DNA of 64,000 nt, taken from positions 62,001 through 126,000 of the forward strand of contig CAWCEP010000007.1 in NCBI GenBank assembly GCA_963794615.1, read 5' to 3'. A model generated the notes under the pieces. It saw only the letters and a list, made by a program, of their open reading frames with translations, did no database searches and was not told the DNA's origin. The translations under genes and the position numbers were made by a program. Below, in pieces: positions 44,787-53,390 of the stretch (position 1 is its first letter; each line of letters starts with the position of its first letter). The stretch is from Chersky-840 sp963794615 (GTDB lineage Bacteria > Actinomycetota > Acidimicrobiia > Acidimicrobiales > UBA8190).

Positions 44787-44984
44787 CGGCACCACGCCTG
44801 ATCGCTTCCTAGCGGCTATGGGTGGTACCCGCCAAGGTAGCCCCAATCGGGCTCGCATGAGCAGACCACAATCCCCGAAGTGCTGGTCGGGGACGCTCGC
44901 GACCGTAAGCACGACCCGGTACCTCCAACCGGATGCTGTGAACGGGGGCACGCGCAAACTGCCGGTCCCGACCGACGTCTGAGA

Positions 44985-45707
44985 TCATCGGCGAGGGCGG
45001 CACCTTCCCCAGTGGCCGGGCACAGCCCGGTCTTCGATCTCGGCAGGGCGTTCCGAGATCATGACCACGTCGCGGATCTTGCCCTGGCCTGTCGGCTGTC
45101 GGTGCCCTTTCGGCCGGCGCTGGGCCCGGCCCTGGCGCAGACAACGAAGGAGCTTCTGGCGCAGGGCCCCTCGGCCCTGGACGAACAGCGACATGTAGCT
45201 GGTCTCGTGGCTCACCCGCATCTCCGGATCATCGGGGAACGCCTCGGGCAGCCAGTCGGCGATCTGCTGAGGCGACCAGCGCTTTTCCAGGTTGCCCTCC
45301 ACCACATGGCGCAGCTTCTTGCACCTGGCCAGCTTGGCCGGTCTCGGTCGTCGAGCTCGCCTGCGGGCGGAGGCTTCCGCCTCACACGCCCGGTAGCGAT
45401 GACGGCCGCCGTTGGCGGACACCTCTCGAGAGACCGTCGATGGAGCACGTCCGAGACCGTCTGCCACATGCCGCATCGAGAGCCCCTTGGCGAGCCCACG
45501 GGAGATCTCCTCCCGCTCGGCCAGCGACATCCGGGCGTCGGACCACACCGTCGGAGCGAGCGGACGAATACCGCCGGTCTTCTGGATCAGGTCGTGAACT
45601 CCACCTTGGGACCGACCGATGGAACGGGCGATCGACCGCATCGACTCGCCGGCCTCAAACCGGTCCCACACCTCGGACTGCTCCGCACCAGAGAAACGCA
45701 ACTGCAT
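44985..45707 (-). pseudogene. Truncated IS30-family transposase
   Basis: A 240-residue N-terminal part of an IS30 transposase. It has the N-terminal HTH (ERFEAG-like, MRSIARSIGRSQGGVHDLI), a second HTH (REEISRGLAKGLSMRHVAD, PSTVSREV) and WSPQQIADWLPEAFPDD. The integrase core should begin after VPGHWEGD, but the sequence changes after VPGHW and a stop follows. The catalytic DDE domain is therefore missing, so it is inactive. Full IS30 transposases have about 350-400 residues. No terminal repeats were found. Confidence 0.85.
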
Positions 45708-45825
45708 CCCAGACCTCCAGGTCGGCGACAGCTCCCAATGATCGCCTCACTGGTGCGTGGATGGCTTGAGACCGCCGGGGATCCCGGTCGCACCGCGTCC
45801 GTCTGACCTGACTCGAAGCCGCCTC

Positions 45826-46338
45826 TCAGGCAGAATCCGACGTGGAGGTAACCGAGATCTTCGGGGACCTAGACAACGTCTGGAGCACCACGCAGTAGCG
45901 CTCGGTCGTGGACACGAGATCGGCTACCTCTTCGGCGGTTGCCGAGGTCCTCAGATCGAAATTCAGGCGAATGGCGGTGAAGCCGATGGGAGCATCCCGG
46001 TCGACGCCGAGCGTTCCCCGAAAGTCGAGGTCTCCCTCAGCCCGGAGGCTGCCTTCGACGCTCAGGCCCCGATTGATCGCTACCGATCGCAGGGTTACAC
46101 CCGCGCAGGCAACTAGGGCCTGCAACAACATGTCGCCTGAACACGCCAGGGTGCCGTCGCCCCCGGTTGCCGGATGGAGTCCTGCCTCCACCATTGCTCG
46201 GCCGGTTTCGACCGAGCATGAAACGTCCTCGTCGCCCAGCCGCCCGTCCGCGTGCAGCGTGATGAGCGCTCTCGCCGGGTTCTCCCGGTACTCGGCCTTC
46301 AGGGGCGCCTGAGTTGCTCTAAGCAGCTCCCGATCCAC
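45826..46338 (-). CDS. OsmC-family protein
   Basis: A 170-residue OsmC/Ohr-fold protein. The signature region is HPATGGDGTLACSGDMLLQ, then ALVACAGVTLRSVA, with the Cys residues that form the peroxide-reactive pair (one in ACSGD, one in VACAG). The C-terminus (SATAEEVADLVSTTERYCVV) is typical. It probably reduces organic peroxides or thiol derivatives. The spacing of cysteines is shorter than in Ohr, so an OsmC-like rather than Ohr assignment is favoured. Confidence 0.82.
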   Translation of the reverse strand: MDRELLRATQAPLKAEYRENPARALITLHADGRLGDEDVSCSVETGRAMVEAGLHPATGGDGTLACSGDMLLQALVACAGVTLRSVAINRGLSVEGSLRAEGDLDFRGTLGVDRDAPIGFTAIRLNFDLRTSATAEEVADLVSTTERYCVVLQTLSRSPKISVTSTSDSA

Positions 46339-46817
46339 TTGAGCCTCCTGTTCGATGGCCGCTCGACCTTAGATCGTCGACGCAGCGGGAACGCCAGATT
46401 CGCTCGTCGAGCCGCTCGGAATGCCGAAACGGGGTCGAGGTTCTGGCAGCCAGCCAGCAGAGCCGGAGGGCGTCCGGTACTCGATGCGGGCTCAACCCAT
46501 CGACGCAACAGCCGGGGCGAGACGTGCGATCCAGTACGCCTCTCCACGGAAGGGATCCGCCCCACAAACGCGGCTGAGAGTGCGACTCCTCTGACCGGCT
46601 CGTTGGCCTCCGCATGAGTCTCGAAGCGAATCCCGCAGAGTTGGCTGCAGATGGCTCTGGGCGACGTCCGCTATCGGCCCGGCTCGGCCGTCCCGGTCGA
46701 GCGCAGGAGCATCAGAGGGTAAAGGCCTAGGCTGGTTCCTCGGAGCGAAGCGCTCTTACGCGAGGCCGAAAGAACCTTACGTCATGAGCCCATGTTGAAC
46801 ACCCGGCGGGAGCTGTG
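46339..46817. other. Intergenic region with a structured hairpin at 46734-46776
   Basis: No gene was recognised. Near the right end, GGTTC and GAACC enclose CCTCG/CGAGG and GAGCG-AAG-CGCTC, forming a three-part hairpin that ends about 40 bases before the next gene. It may be a terminator for leftward or rightward read-through. Confidence 0.4.
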
Positions 46818-47111
46818 ATGGCGGTAGCGGTTCAGATTGACGTTCCAGGCGTCACGCTAGAGCAGTACGACGAGGCCATCGAGTTCGCGGGCTTTTTGCC
46901 CGGAGGCCCTCTCCCCGCCGGGGGCCTGTTCCACTGGGTCGCCAAGACCGACGCTGGCATCCGCATCGTCAATGTGTGGGCCTCACACGAGGAGTTCGAC
47001 CAGTTCGCGGAGACCCAAACCGCCATCATCGAGGAGATCGGCGTCGACCCGGCCTCCCTCAAGCTCGAGTTCTTCGAGGTACACAACCACCTCTCGGGTG
47101 GCCGGAGTTAA
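46818..47111 (+). CDS. 98-residue-type ABM-like protein, copy 2
   Basis: A 97-residue protein, MAVAVQIDVPGVTLEQYDEA at the start, with LPGGPLPAGGLFHWVAK, IVNVWASHEEFDQF and LKLEFFEVHNH. It is the paralogue of 21670-21966 with the same order of motifs. ATG 46818 (GTG 46815 is adjacent) follows GGGAG. The two copies sit in separate accessory stretches 25 kb apart. Function unknown; the fold resembles small alpha-beta barrel monooxygenases. Confidence 0.75.
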   Translation: MAVAVQIDVPGVTLEQYDEAIEFAGFLPGGPLPAGGLFHWVAKTDAGIRIVNVWASHEEFDQFAETQTAIIEEIGVDPASLKLEFFEVHNHLSGGRS

Positions 47112-47253
47112 GGGGAATGCCGGCAGACCACCGACTCTTCTTGGCCAAGCGCGGCATCGACTGACCCGGGATCGTGATAGCAGCGGTGATTTCGATCGGC
47201 CTGACGGACATCGTGAACTGTTCGGGCTCTGGGTCCCGTGCGACAATCCGCGT

Positions 47254-47781
47254 ATGCGAAGACGCAGGAATGCGATCCTCGTCGGGTTGATACTGGCCGT
47301 CGGGGCCTCGGCGTGCTCGCCCGGCGTGGCATCACCACCGAGCCAGGGCAGTCGGGCGACAACCACAACGACGCTGACCCCGGCCCCGTCAACGACGACG
47401 ACGCTGCCCGCGGCGGCGGAACCGTTGTCGGCGGTCTCGACCCCGCGATCCGGAGTGCTCGGCCACGTGACGATCCGCGCCACCGCCACGCTCACCGGGA
47501 TACCGGCCACGGGGACCGGGCAGCTCGAATTCGACGTCAGTCCCGGTCCCTACAACCAGGGCCAGCCCGCGTCAGCGGAGCCCGTGCCCACGCACGGACC
47601 CGGCGTGTACTCCATGCCGACGGGGTACGCGCCGTATCGAGCCGGCAATTGGTTCGTGACCGTCTTCTACGAGCCGAGTCCCAACCAGGGGACTCGCCCT
47701 GTCCCGACGCTCAGCGGCATGCCCGCACCCGACAACCCACATCCCGACGCCGATCTGGTCACGGTCGTGACGGCTTCCTAG
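47254..47781 (+). CDS. Hypothetical lipoprotein
   Basis: A 175-residue exported protein. The signal peptide has a basic start (MRRRRN), a hydrophobic run (AILVGLILAVG) and a lipobox (ASAC), so it is likely lipid-anchored. A Thr/Pro-rich linker follows, then a beta-rich domain (HVTIRATATLTGIPATGTGQ). No family recognised. ATG 47254 is the start; the open frame extends upstream without a signal peptide. Confidence 0.7.
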   Translation: MRRRRNAILVGLILAVGASACSPGVASPPSQGSRATTTTTLTPAPSTTTTLPAAAEPLSAVSTPRSGVLGHVTIRATATLTGIPATGTGQLEFDVSPGPYNQGQPASAEPVPTHGPGVYSMPTGYAPYRAGNWFVTVFYEPSPNQGTRPVPTLSGMPAPDNPHPDADLVTVVTAS

Positions 47782-47850
47782 CGCTCCAACCTCTGACCGG
47801 CACCGAAGACCACCGGAGCCGACGGTTTCTGGACAACTACTGTTCTCGGC

Positions 47851-48624
47851 GTGTGGCCCCAGGGTTCGGCCCCATTGGCCCTCGCAGCCCTTCTCCTGAG
47901 CGCTTGTGGTACCGGTGTGGCCGCGACGACTGCCACGACCACGAGTTCGACATCGCCACCCGCGGCGCCTGCGTCGACCACCGTCCTTCCGGTTGTGTCA
48001 TGTCCGACGTCCTACGGAGCAGGCAATGGCACGAGCCCGTACGTTCCCCGCCAGCTCCCCGCCGAGGGGTCCGTCACCGGAGTGCGCTTCTACTCGAATG
48101 GCCTGCTCACCGTCCTGGCTCCGACCGGGTGGAGGTGCGGCGCCCTCGTCGCCGCCGACGGAGGACAGCGTCTCGACGCCTACCCCGCCGGCCAGCCCGA
48201 CTACAGCACCCACGACGCTCCGGCCGGTGCCGAATTGGTCCAACTCGATGTGGACTACACCGGACACGGACCCGGTGCCCTCTTGATCTGCCCTCTCTTT
48301 CCTGGCTCGCCCGCGGTCACATTCCTTCAGGGCGCTCCGCCGTGCCCGACCCTGCCGTCAGCCGAAACCACGTCCCGTCTCACCGACGACATCGTGGCCT
48401 TTCGGGACCCTCCGGGCGTCAAGGGCACAGGAGCCGGCTCGGGTGGACCCTTGGCGTCGTCCGGGGACGCCGTGTATCCGCGCGTCGGAACGAACGAACC
48501 TTCGGGCGGTGTGTCGGTGGCCGTGCTCTCCTGCACGCTGCCGTCCGAGCTGAGAGCTTCGTGCCAAACCGTCGAGTCCGACTTCCTCGTTCGGAGAGCG
48601 CCCGGCTACACCGGCGGCGGATAG
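47851..48624 (+). CDS. Hypothetical lipoprotein
   Basis: A 257-residue exported protein from GTG 47851. The signal peptide ends in a lipobox (LLLSAC), followed by a Thr/Ser-rich linker with TTATTTSST. The mature part contains six or more cysteines (as VVSCPTSYGA, GWRCGALV, LICPLFPG, APPCPTLP, VLSCTLPSE), which would form disulfides outside the cell. No family was recognised. It lies 69 bp downstream of another lipoprotein gene of similar style, so the pair may act together. Confidence 0.7.
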   Translation: MWPQGSAPLALAALLLSACGTGVAATTATTTSSTSPPAAPASTTVLPVVSCPTSYGAGNGTSPYVPRQLPAEGSVTGVRFYSNGLLTVLAPTGWRCGALVAADGGQRLDAYPAGQPDYSTHDAPAGAELVQLDVDYTGHGPGALLICPLFPGSPAVTFLQGAPPCPTLPSAETTSRLTDDIVAFRDPPGVKGTGAGSGGPLASSGDAVYPRVGTNEPSGGVSVAVLSCTLPSELRASCQTVESDFLVRRAPGYTGGG

Positions 48625-48682
48625 GGAGGCGTACGGCTCGGCGGGCTGGCGCTTTGCCTGCCTGGCGCCTACGGGCTGGGCG

Positions 48683-49813
48683 TCAGGAGGGTGTCGGGGT
48701 GAGACCCGGACCCGTCACCGCCGTCTCGGGCCAGCGCCGCCTGCTCACCCGGGCGAGCTTGCGCAACAGCTCCAAGGCGCCGGGGTCGTCGTCGCCGGGG
48801 CGGGTCTCGATGACCCCGTCGGCCACCATGCCGGCCAGGATGTCGCGTCCCAGGTCGGTGCGCACGATGGTCAACGTCCAGTCGTTGAAGGCGCCGATGC
48901 CGCCGGTGGCGATGTCGGCGTGCTCGGCGGCGAAGTCGGGGCAGGACTTACAGCCTTCGCGTGTCCAGGCGTGGCCCTCTTTGAGGGGCACCTCGTGGTA
49001 CCCGCCGTCGCGCGTCCAGATCTGGAACACGCCTTTGATGTTGATCTTCGTGATCTCGCTACGCCCGAGGCCGTACTTGGCTTCGAAGAGCTCGGGGAAA
49101 ATGGCGTCGTCGAAGGTCTTGGAGCACAACAGCCCGATCGACAGGGCCAGGCGGCGCGCCACCTTGCCGGTCTTGCGGGCCTTCATGACGGCGGGGATCG
49201 ACGCCTGGCAGCTCATCCCGACCAGGGCGATGCGCTCGGCGCCGTCGGCGACGGCCTGCGGATAGGCGAGGGTGTTGGCCGAGTACGTGTAGCGCGAGCC
49301 CGCCGCAGCCAGGACCTCGGCCCGATTGCGGGCCACGGCCGGGACCGCCTTCCAGGTGCCCTCGCCCTCGAGGGCCGACACCAGGGCGGCATCGATCCGG
49401 TCGTGCTCGAGCGCCCAGATGAGAATGGCCGACACCAGTCCCCCGTCCTGGCCCGAGGCGAGGATCTCGGGGTCGGTGGCCCGGGCCAGGACGATGTCGC
49501 CGGTGATGCCGGCCACCTCGTCCACGGTCCGCTCCCGGCCGAAGAGGAACGAGTCGATGTCGGTCTCCCAGTCGCGAAAGCGCGGGCACGCCCGGGTGCA
49601 CATGGTGCAGCCCTTCACGCCGTGGGTGCAGTCGGTGGGACCGCCGTCCTCGTCGACCTTCCACGGCCGGTAGACCCCGCCCTCGTCGTCGTACTTCAAG
49701 ACGTCGTGGGGGCAGGCGATGATGCAGCCTGCGCAGCCCGTGCACAGTCCGGACGTCACGACTTCTCTGTACAGGTGGGCCCAATGCGGCTTCTCGGGAG
49801 GCACGCCGCCCAC
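48683..49813 (-). CDS. FrhB-type F420 hydrogenase/dehydrogenase beta-subunit-like protein
   Basis: A 376-residue iron-sulfur flavoprotein. Two ferredoxin-like Cys clusters come first (GLCTGCAGCIIACPHDV, then CTMCTRACPRF), then the FrhB N- and C-terminal domains with ASGQDGGLVSAIL (flavin/F420 region) and VGMSCQASIPAVMKA, LCSKTFDD and GCKSCPDFAAEHADIATG. FrhB proteins couple F420 to electron transfer. Here it stands alone, divergent from a glycosylase, as in several actinobacterial cases. The partner oxidoreductase is unknown. Confidence 0.87.
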   Translation of the reverse strand: MGGVPPEKPHWAHLYREVVTSGLCTGCAGCIIACPHDVLKYDDEGGVYRPWKVDEDGGPTDCTHGVKGCTMCTRACPRFRDWETDIDSFLFGRERTVDEVAGITGDIVLARATDPEILASGQDGGLVSAILIWALEHDRIDAALVSALEGEGTWKAVPAVARNRAEVLAAAGSRYTYSANTLAYPQAVADGAERIALVGMSCQASIPAVMKARKTGKVARRLALSIGLLCSKTFDDAIFPELFEAKYGLGRSEITKINIKGVFQIWTRDGGYHEVPLKEGHAWTREGCKSCPDFAAEHADIATGGIGAFNDWTLTIVRTDLGRDILAGMVADGVIETRPGDDDPGALELLRKLARVSRRRWPETAVTGPGLTPTPS

Positions 49814-49829
49814 AGTAGCGTCGGCGGTC

Positions 49830-50621
49830 GTGCCCGAGTTGCCCGAAATAGAGGCATATCGCCAGCTGGCCGAGGCTGCCCTCGGTCGACCGGTCGAACA
49901 CGCCGTGCTCGGTGACCGGCGCTTCGTGCGCGGGCACAGCTCGCCCCGTCACCTCGTCGCCGCGCTGGCCGGCGTCACCTTCACGCGCGCCCGGCGTCAC
50001 GGCAAGCTTCTCGTGCTCGAGATGGGAGGCCCCGGCGAGGGCCGCCGGCTGGGGCTGCGCTTCGGTATGACGGGCCGGCTCATCGTCGACGGGCTCGCCG
50101 GTGTGGAGCGGCTCGTCTACGCCAGTGAGCGCGACGTCTCGGCCTGGGACCGGTTCACGGTCCGCTTCCGCGACGGCGGTCGGATGGTGGTGCGCGATCC
50201 GCGCCTGCTCGGCGGGGTGGAGCTCGACCCCGACGAGTCCCTCCTCGGGCCCGACGCCCTCGACATCACCCCGGCGCAGCTGCGCCACGCCCTCGAGCAC
50301 AGCGTGGTGGCGCTCAAGGCCCGGCTCATGGACCAGCACCGTCTGGCCGGCGTGGGCAATCTCATCGCCGACGAGCTGTTGTGGCGCGCCTCGTTCGACC
50401 CTCACCGACGTTCCGGCTCACTGACGCCCGCCGAACACCGCCGGCTCCATCGTCATCTGCGCCAGACCCTGGCCGTGCTGATCCAACGCGGAGGATCCCA
50501 TCTCGGCGACCTCATTCCCGAGCGGGTCCCCGGTGGCCGCTGTCCACGCGACGGGACCGAGCTGGTGCGGTCGACGGTGGGCGGCCGCACGACGTGGTGG
50601 TGCCCCCGGCACCAGCACTGA
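49830..50621 (+). CDS. Fpg/Nei-family DNA glycosylase
   Basis: A 263-residue DNA glycosylase/AP lyase. The N-terminus is MPELPEIEAYRQLAE, giving the catalytic Pro-2 and Glu-3; KLLVLEM and GMTGRLIV follow, and the helix-two-turn-helix is VGNLIADELLWRASFDP. A C-terminal zinc finger is expected, but only two of the four Cys ligands are seen (RCPRDGTEL and WWCPRHQ), with Asp and His in the other places. GTG at 49830 is the start. Lesion preference cannot be told; 8-oxoguanine or oxidised pyrimidines are usual. Confidence 0.88.
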   Translation: MPELPEIEAYRQLAEAALGRPVEHAVLGDRRFVRGHSSPRHLVAALAGVTFTRARRHGKLLVLEMGGPGEGRRLGLRFGMTGRLIVDGLAGVERLVYASERDVSAWDRFTVRFRDGGRMVVRDPRLLGGVELDPDESLLGPDALDITPAQLRHALEHSVVALKARLMDQHRLAGVGNLIADELLWRASFDPHRRSGSLTPAEHRRLHRHLRQTLAVLIQRGGSHLGDLIPERVPGGRCPRDGTELVRSTVGGRTTWWCPRHQH

Positions 50622-50658
50622 CCGCGCCCCGGTCACCGCCCCCGCCTGCGGCGGCGGC

Positions 50659-51153
50659 TCAGTCCTCGAGCTCGGCGAGGACCTTGTCGGCGTGGCCGTC
50701 GGCTTTCACGTGGTACCAGGCCCGCCGGACCTTGCCGTCGGCACCGACGAGGAATGTGGAGCGGATCACGCCCACCGACTTCTTCCCGTACAGGGTCTTC
50801 TCACCCCAGGCGCCGTACCGCTCCATCACGGCGTGGCCCGTGTCGCTGAGCAACGGGAAGCGCAGCCCGTACTTCTTCCGGAAGGCGACGTGCTTGTCGG
50901 CCCCGTCCGGCGAGATGCCGAGGACGGCCACCCCGGCGCGCGAGAAGGCCCGCAGGTTGTCGTTGAACTGACACGCCTCTTTCGTGCACCCCGGCGTGTC
51001 GTCGGCCGGGTAGAAGTACACGACGACCGGTTGGCCGGCGTAGTCGCGCAGCGACACCTTGGTGCCGTCCTGGTCGGGCAGCGTGAAGGCTGGCGCCTTG
51101 TCGCCGGGGCCGAGCCGGGTCTTGTCGTCGAGCGGTGCTTTCTTGTCGGGCAA
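50659..51153 (-). CDS. bcp: Thioredoxin-dependent peroxiredoxin (BCP-like)
   Basis: A 164-residue peroxiredoxin of the BCP/PrxQ class. It has VVYFYPADDTPGCTKEACQF, with the peroxidatic Cys in TPGCTKEAC and a second Cys five residues later as resolving Cys. IRSTFLVGADGKV is typical near the C-terminus. The TTG at 51153 is the likely start because GAGGAG lies six bases upstream. It is divergent from the thiC leader. Confidence 0.9.
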   Translation of the reverse strand: MPDKKAPLDDKTRLGPGDKAPAFTLPDQDGTKVSLRDYAGQPVVVYFYPADDTPGCTKEACQFNDNLRAFSRAGVAVLGISPDGADKHVAFRKKYGLRFPLLSDTGHAVMERYGAWGEKTLYGKKSVGVIRSTFLVGADGKVRRAWYHVKADGHADKVLAELED

Positions 51154-51295
51154 GGCGGGCTCCTCGTGGTCGGCGGCGCCCCACCATGGCACAGGGCCCC
51201 ACCCTCGGGCCCGGTCCCACCACGGTGTGGCCCCGGGGACGAGCCGGCGCCGGGCCGGGGGCACGGGCCGCCGACGGGTGCGCGAGACTCGGGGC

Positions 51296-51383
51296 CGCGG
51301 GAGCTCGGAGGTACCGGGCTGAGAGGGCGCCTCGCCGGCGCCGACCGTCGACCTGATCCGGGTAATGCCGGCGGAGGGAGGAA
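51296..51383 (+). promoter_or_regulatory. TPP riboswitch (THI element)
   Basis: The two conserved parts of the thiamine pyrophosphate aptamer are present: CTGAGA at 51319-51324, and ACCTGATCCGGGTAATGCC at 51351-51369 running into GGCGGAGGGA. The distance between them and the pairing of flanks fit the aptamer. The 3' end includes the ribosome-binding GGAGG of thiC, suggesting that TPP binding blocks translation start. The exact 5' edge is estimated. Confidence 0.88.
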
Positions 51384-51387
51384 CGAC

Positions 51388-53183
51388 ATGGCTGTTTCCG
51401 ACGTGTCCGGTAACGGGGCCGACCCGGGCGACTTCAACCGTCGCAAGATCTACGTGGAGGGAACCACCGCCGGGGTGCGCGTCCCCTTCGTGGAGGTCAC
51501 GCTGTCTCCGACGCCGGGCGGCGGGTCCGTGCCCAACGCGCCCGTCCTGCTCTACGACACCTCCGGGCCCGGCTCCGATCCCGGTGCCGGGCTGGCACCG
51601 ATGCGCGCCGCGTGGATCTCGGGGCGCGCCGACGTCACCGAGCACGAGGGGCGCGCCCCGACCCGGCGCGACGACGGCCGCGGCGCGCGCTGCGGCGCGC
51701 CGGTGCCCCCGAAGCCTTCCCCGGGGTGCGTCGGCGTCCCCTCGTCGCCACCGGGCCCGAGCCCGTCACGCAACTGCACTACGCCCGGCGCGGCGAGATC
51801 ACCCCTGAGATGGAATTCGTGGCCCTGCGCGAGCAGATGGACCCCGCTGTGGTCCGCGCCGAGGTGGCGGCGGGCCGCGCCATCATCCCCGCCAACGTCA
51901 ATCATCCCGAGTCCGAGCCCATGGCCATCGGCCGGGGATTCCTGGTCAAGGTGAACGCCAACATCGGCAATTCGGCGGTGACCTCGTCGGTGGCCGAGGA
52001 GGTCGAGAAGCTGACGTGGGCCACCCACTGGGGTGCCGACACCGTGATGGACCTGTCCACCGGCCCCGACATCCACACCACGCGCGAGTGGATCATCCGC
52101 AACTCGCCCGTCCCGATCGGTACCGTGCCCATCTACCAGGCGCTCGAGAAGTGCGACGGCCGTCCCGAGGAGCTCACCTGGGAGCTGTACCGCGACACCA
52201 TCATCGAGCAGGCCGAGCAGGGGGTCGACTACTTCACCGTCCATGCCGGCGTCCTGCTGCGCTACGTCCCGCTCACGGCCCGGCGCGTGACGGGCATCGT
52301 GAGCCGCGGCGGTTCGATCATGGCGGCGTGGTGCCTGGCTCATCACGAGGAGAACTTCCTCTACACCCGCTTCGAGGAGCTGTGCGAGATCCTCGCCTCC
52401 TACGACGTGGCCTTCTCGCTCGGTGACGGGCTCCGCCCCGGCTCGGTCGCGGACGCCAACGACCAGGCCCAGTTCGCCGAGCTCCGCACCCTGGGGGAGC
52501 TGACCGAGGTGGCGTGGCGCCACGACGTCCAGGTCATGATCGAGGGCCCCGGGCACGTCCCGCTGCACCGTATCGCCGAGAACGTGACCCTCCAGCAAGA
52601 GGTGTGCCACCAAGCGCCCTTCTACACGCTCGGACCTCTCACCACCGACGTCGCGCCGGGTTACGACCACATCACCTCCGCCATCGGGGCGGCCGTCATC
52701 GGCATGCACGGCACGGCCATGCTCTGTTACGTCACCCCCAAGGAGCACCTCGGGCTGCCCGACCGCGACGACGTGAAGGCGGGGATGATCGCCTACAAGA
52801 TCGCCGCCCATGCCGCCGATGTCGCCAAGGGCCATCCCGGCGCCCAGGCCTGGGACGACGCCCTGTCGGCGGCGCGCTTCGAATTCCGGTGGGAGGACCA
52901 GTTCAACCTGGCCCTCGACCCGGGCACGGCCCGTCGCTACCACGACGCCACCCTGCCCGCGGCGCCGGCCAAGACGGCCCATTTCTGCTCCATGTGCGGG
53001 CCCAAGTTCTGTTCCATGCGCATCAGCCACGACGTCCGTGCCCTCGCCGACGCCGAGGGCGTGTCCCCCGAGGAGGCGCTCGAGCTCGGCATGCAGGCCA
53101 AGGCGCTGGAGTTCCGGTCGTCGGGGTCGGAGATCTACCGGGCCCCGGCCGAGTCCGAACCGGTCGTGTCGGGCAACGCCTGA
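51388..53183 (+). CDS. thiC: Phosphomethylpyrimidine synthase, frameshifted
   Basis: ThiC, the radical-SAM-like enzyme making HMP-P from AIR for thiamine synthesis. The N-terminal frame (FNRRKIYVEGTTAGVRVPFV, DTSGPGSDPGAGL) starts at ATG 51388 and the remaining frame has VTQLHYARRGEITPEMEFVA, then SRGGSIMAAWCLAHH, and the Fe-S cluster motif HFCSMCGPKFCSMRI (CxxCxxxxC). They are joined by a slip between about 51672 and 51700, in GC-rich DNA. The span (1796 bp) lacks one base; the restored product would be about 598 residues. A TPP riboswitch sits upstream. Sequencing error is most likely. Confidence 0.9.
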
Positions 53184-53241
53184 CCAGGCGGGGCACCGGA
53201 AACATCCTGTTCGGAGCCCCGACCGCTACACTGAGAGGCGT

Positions 53242-53307
53242 ATGTCGCGGCGACGTGCCGCGCACCGGGGTCTTCCTCACCGGTTCTTCGATGGCCGCCA
53301 GCTCTGA
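53242..53307 (+). CDS. Possible 21-residue leader peptide before the helicase
   Basis: A short basic frame, MSRRRAAHRGLPHRFFDGRQ plus one residue, starts ten bases after a TACACT box (53227-53232) and ends 84 bp before the helicase. A ribosome-binding GAGAGG lies between. It could be a regulatory leader peptide or simply the 5' untranslated region. Support is weak; no conservation could be tested. Confidence 0.3.
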   Translation: MSRRRAAHRGLPHRFFDGRQL

Positions 53308-53390
53308 GCGGCCGGGGCGGAGTCATCGAGGCGGGCCCGCCCCGCGGCCGATGGGCGGCCGTCAGCGAAGACAAGCGAGCGACACCACCG

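Noticed and set aside
44985..45020. Restoring the IS30 integrase by one base deletion after GHW
   Set aside because: Removing one G gives EG but not the expected DLI continuation, so the sequence is a real truncation.
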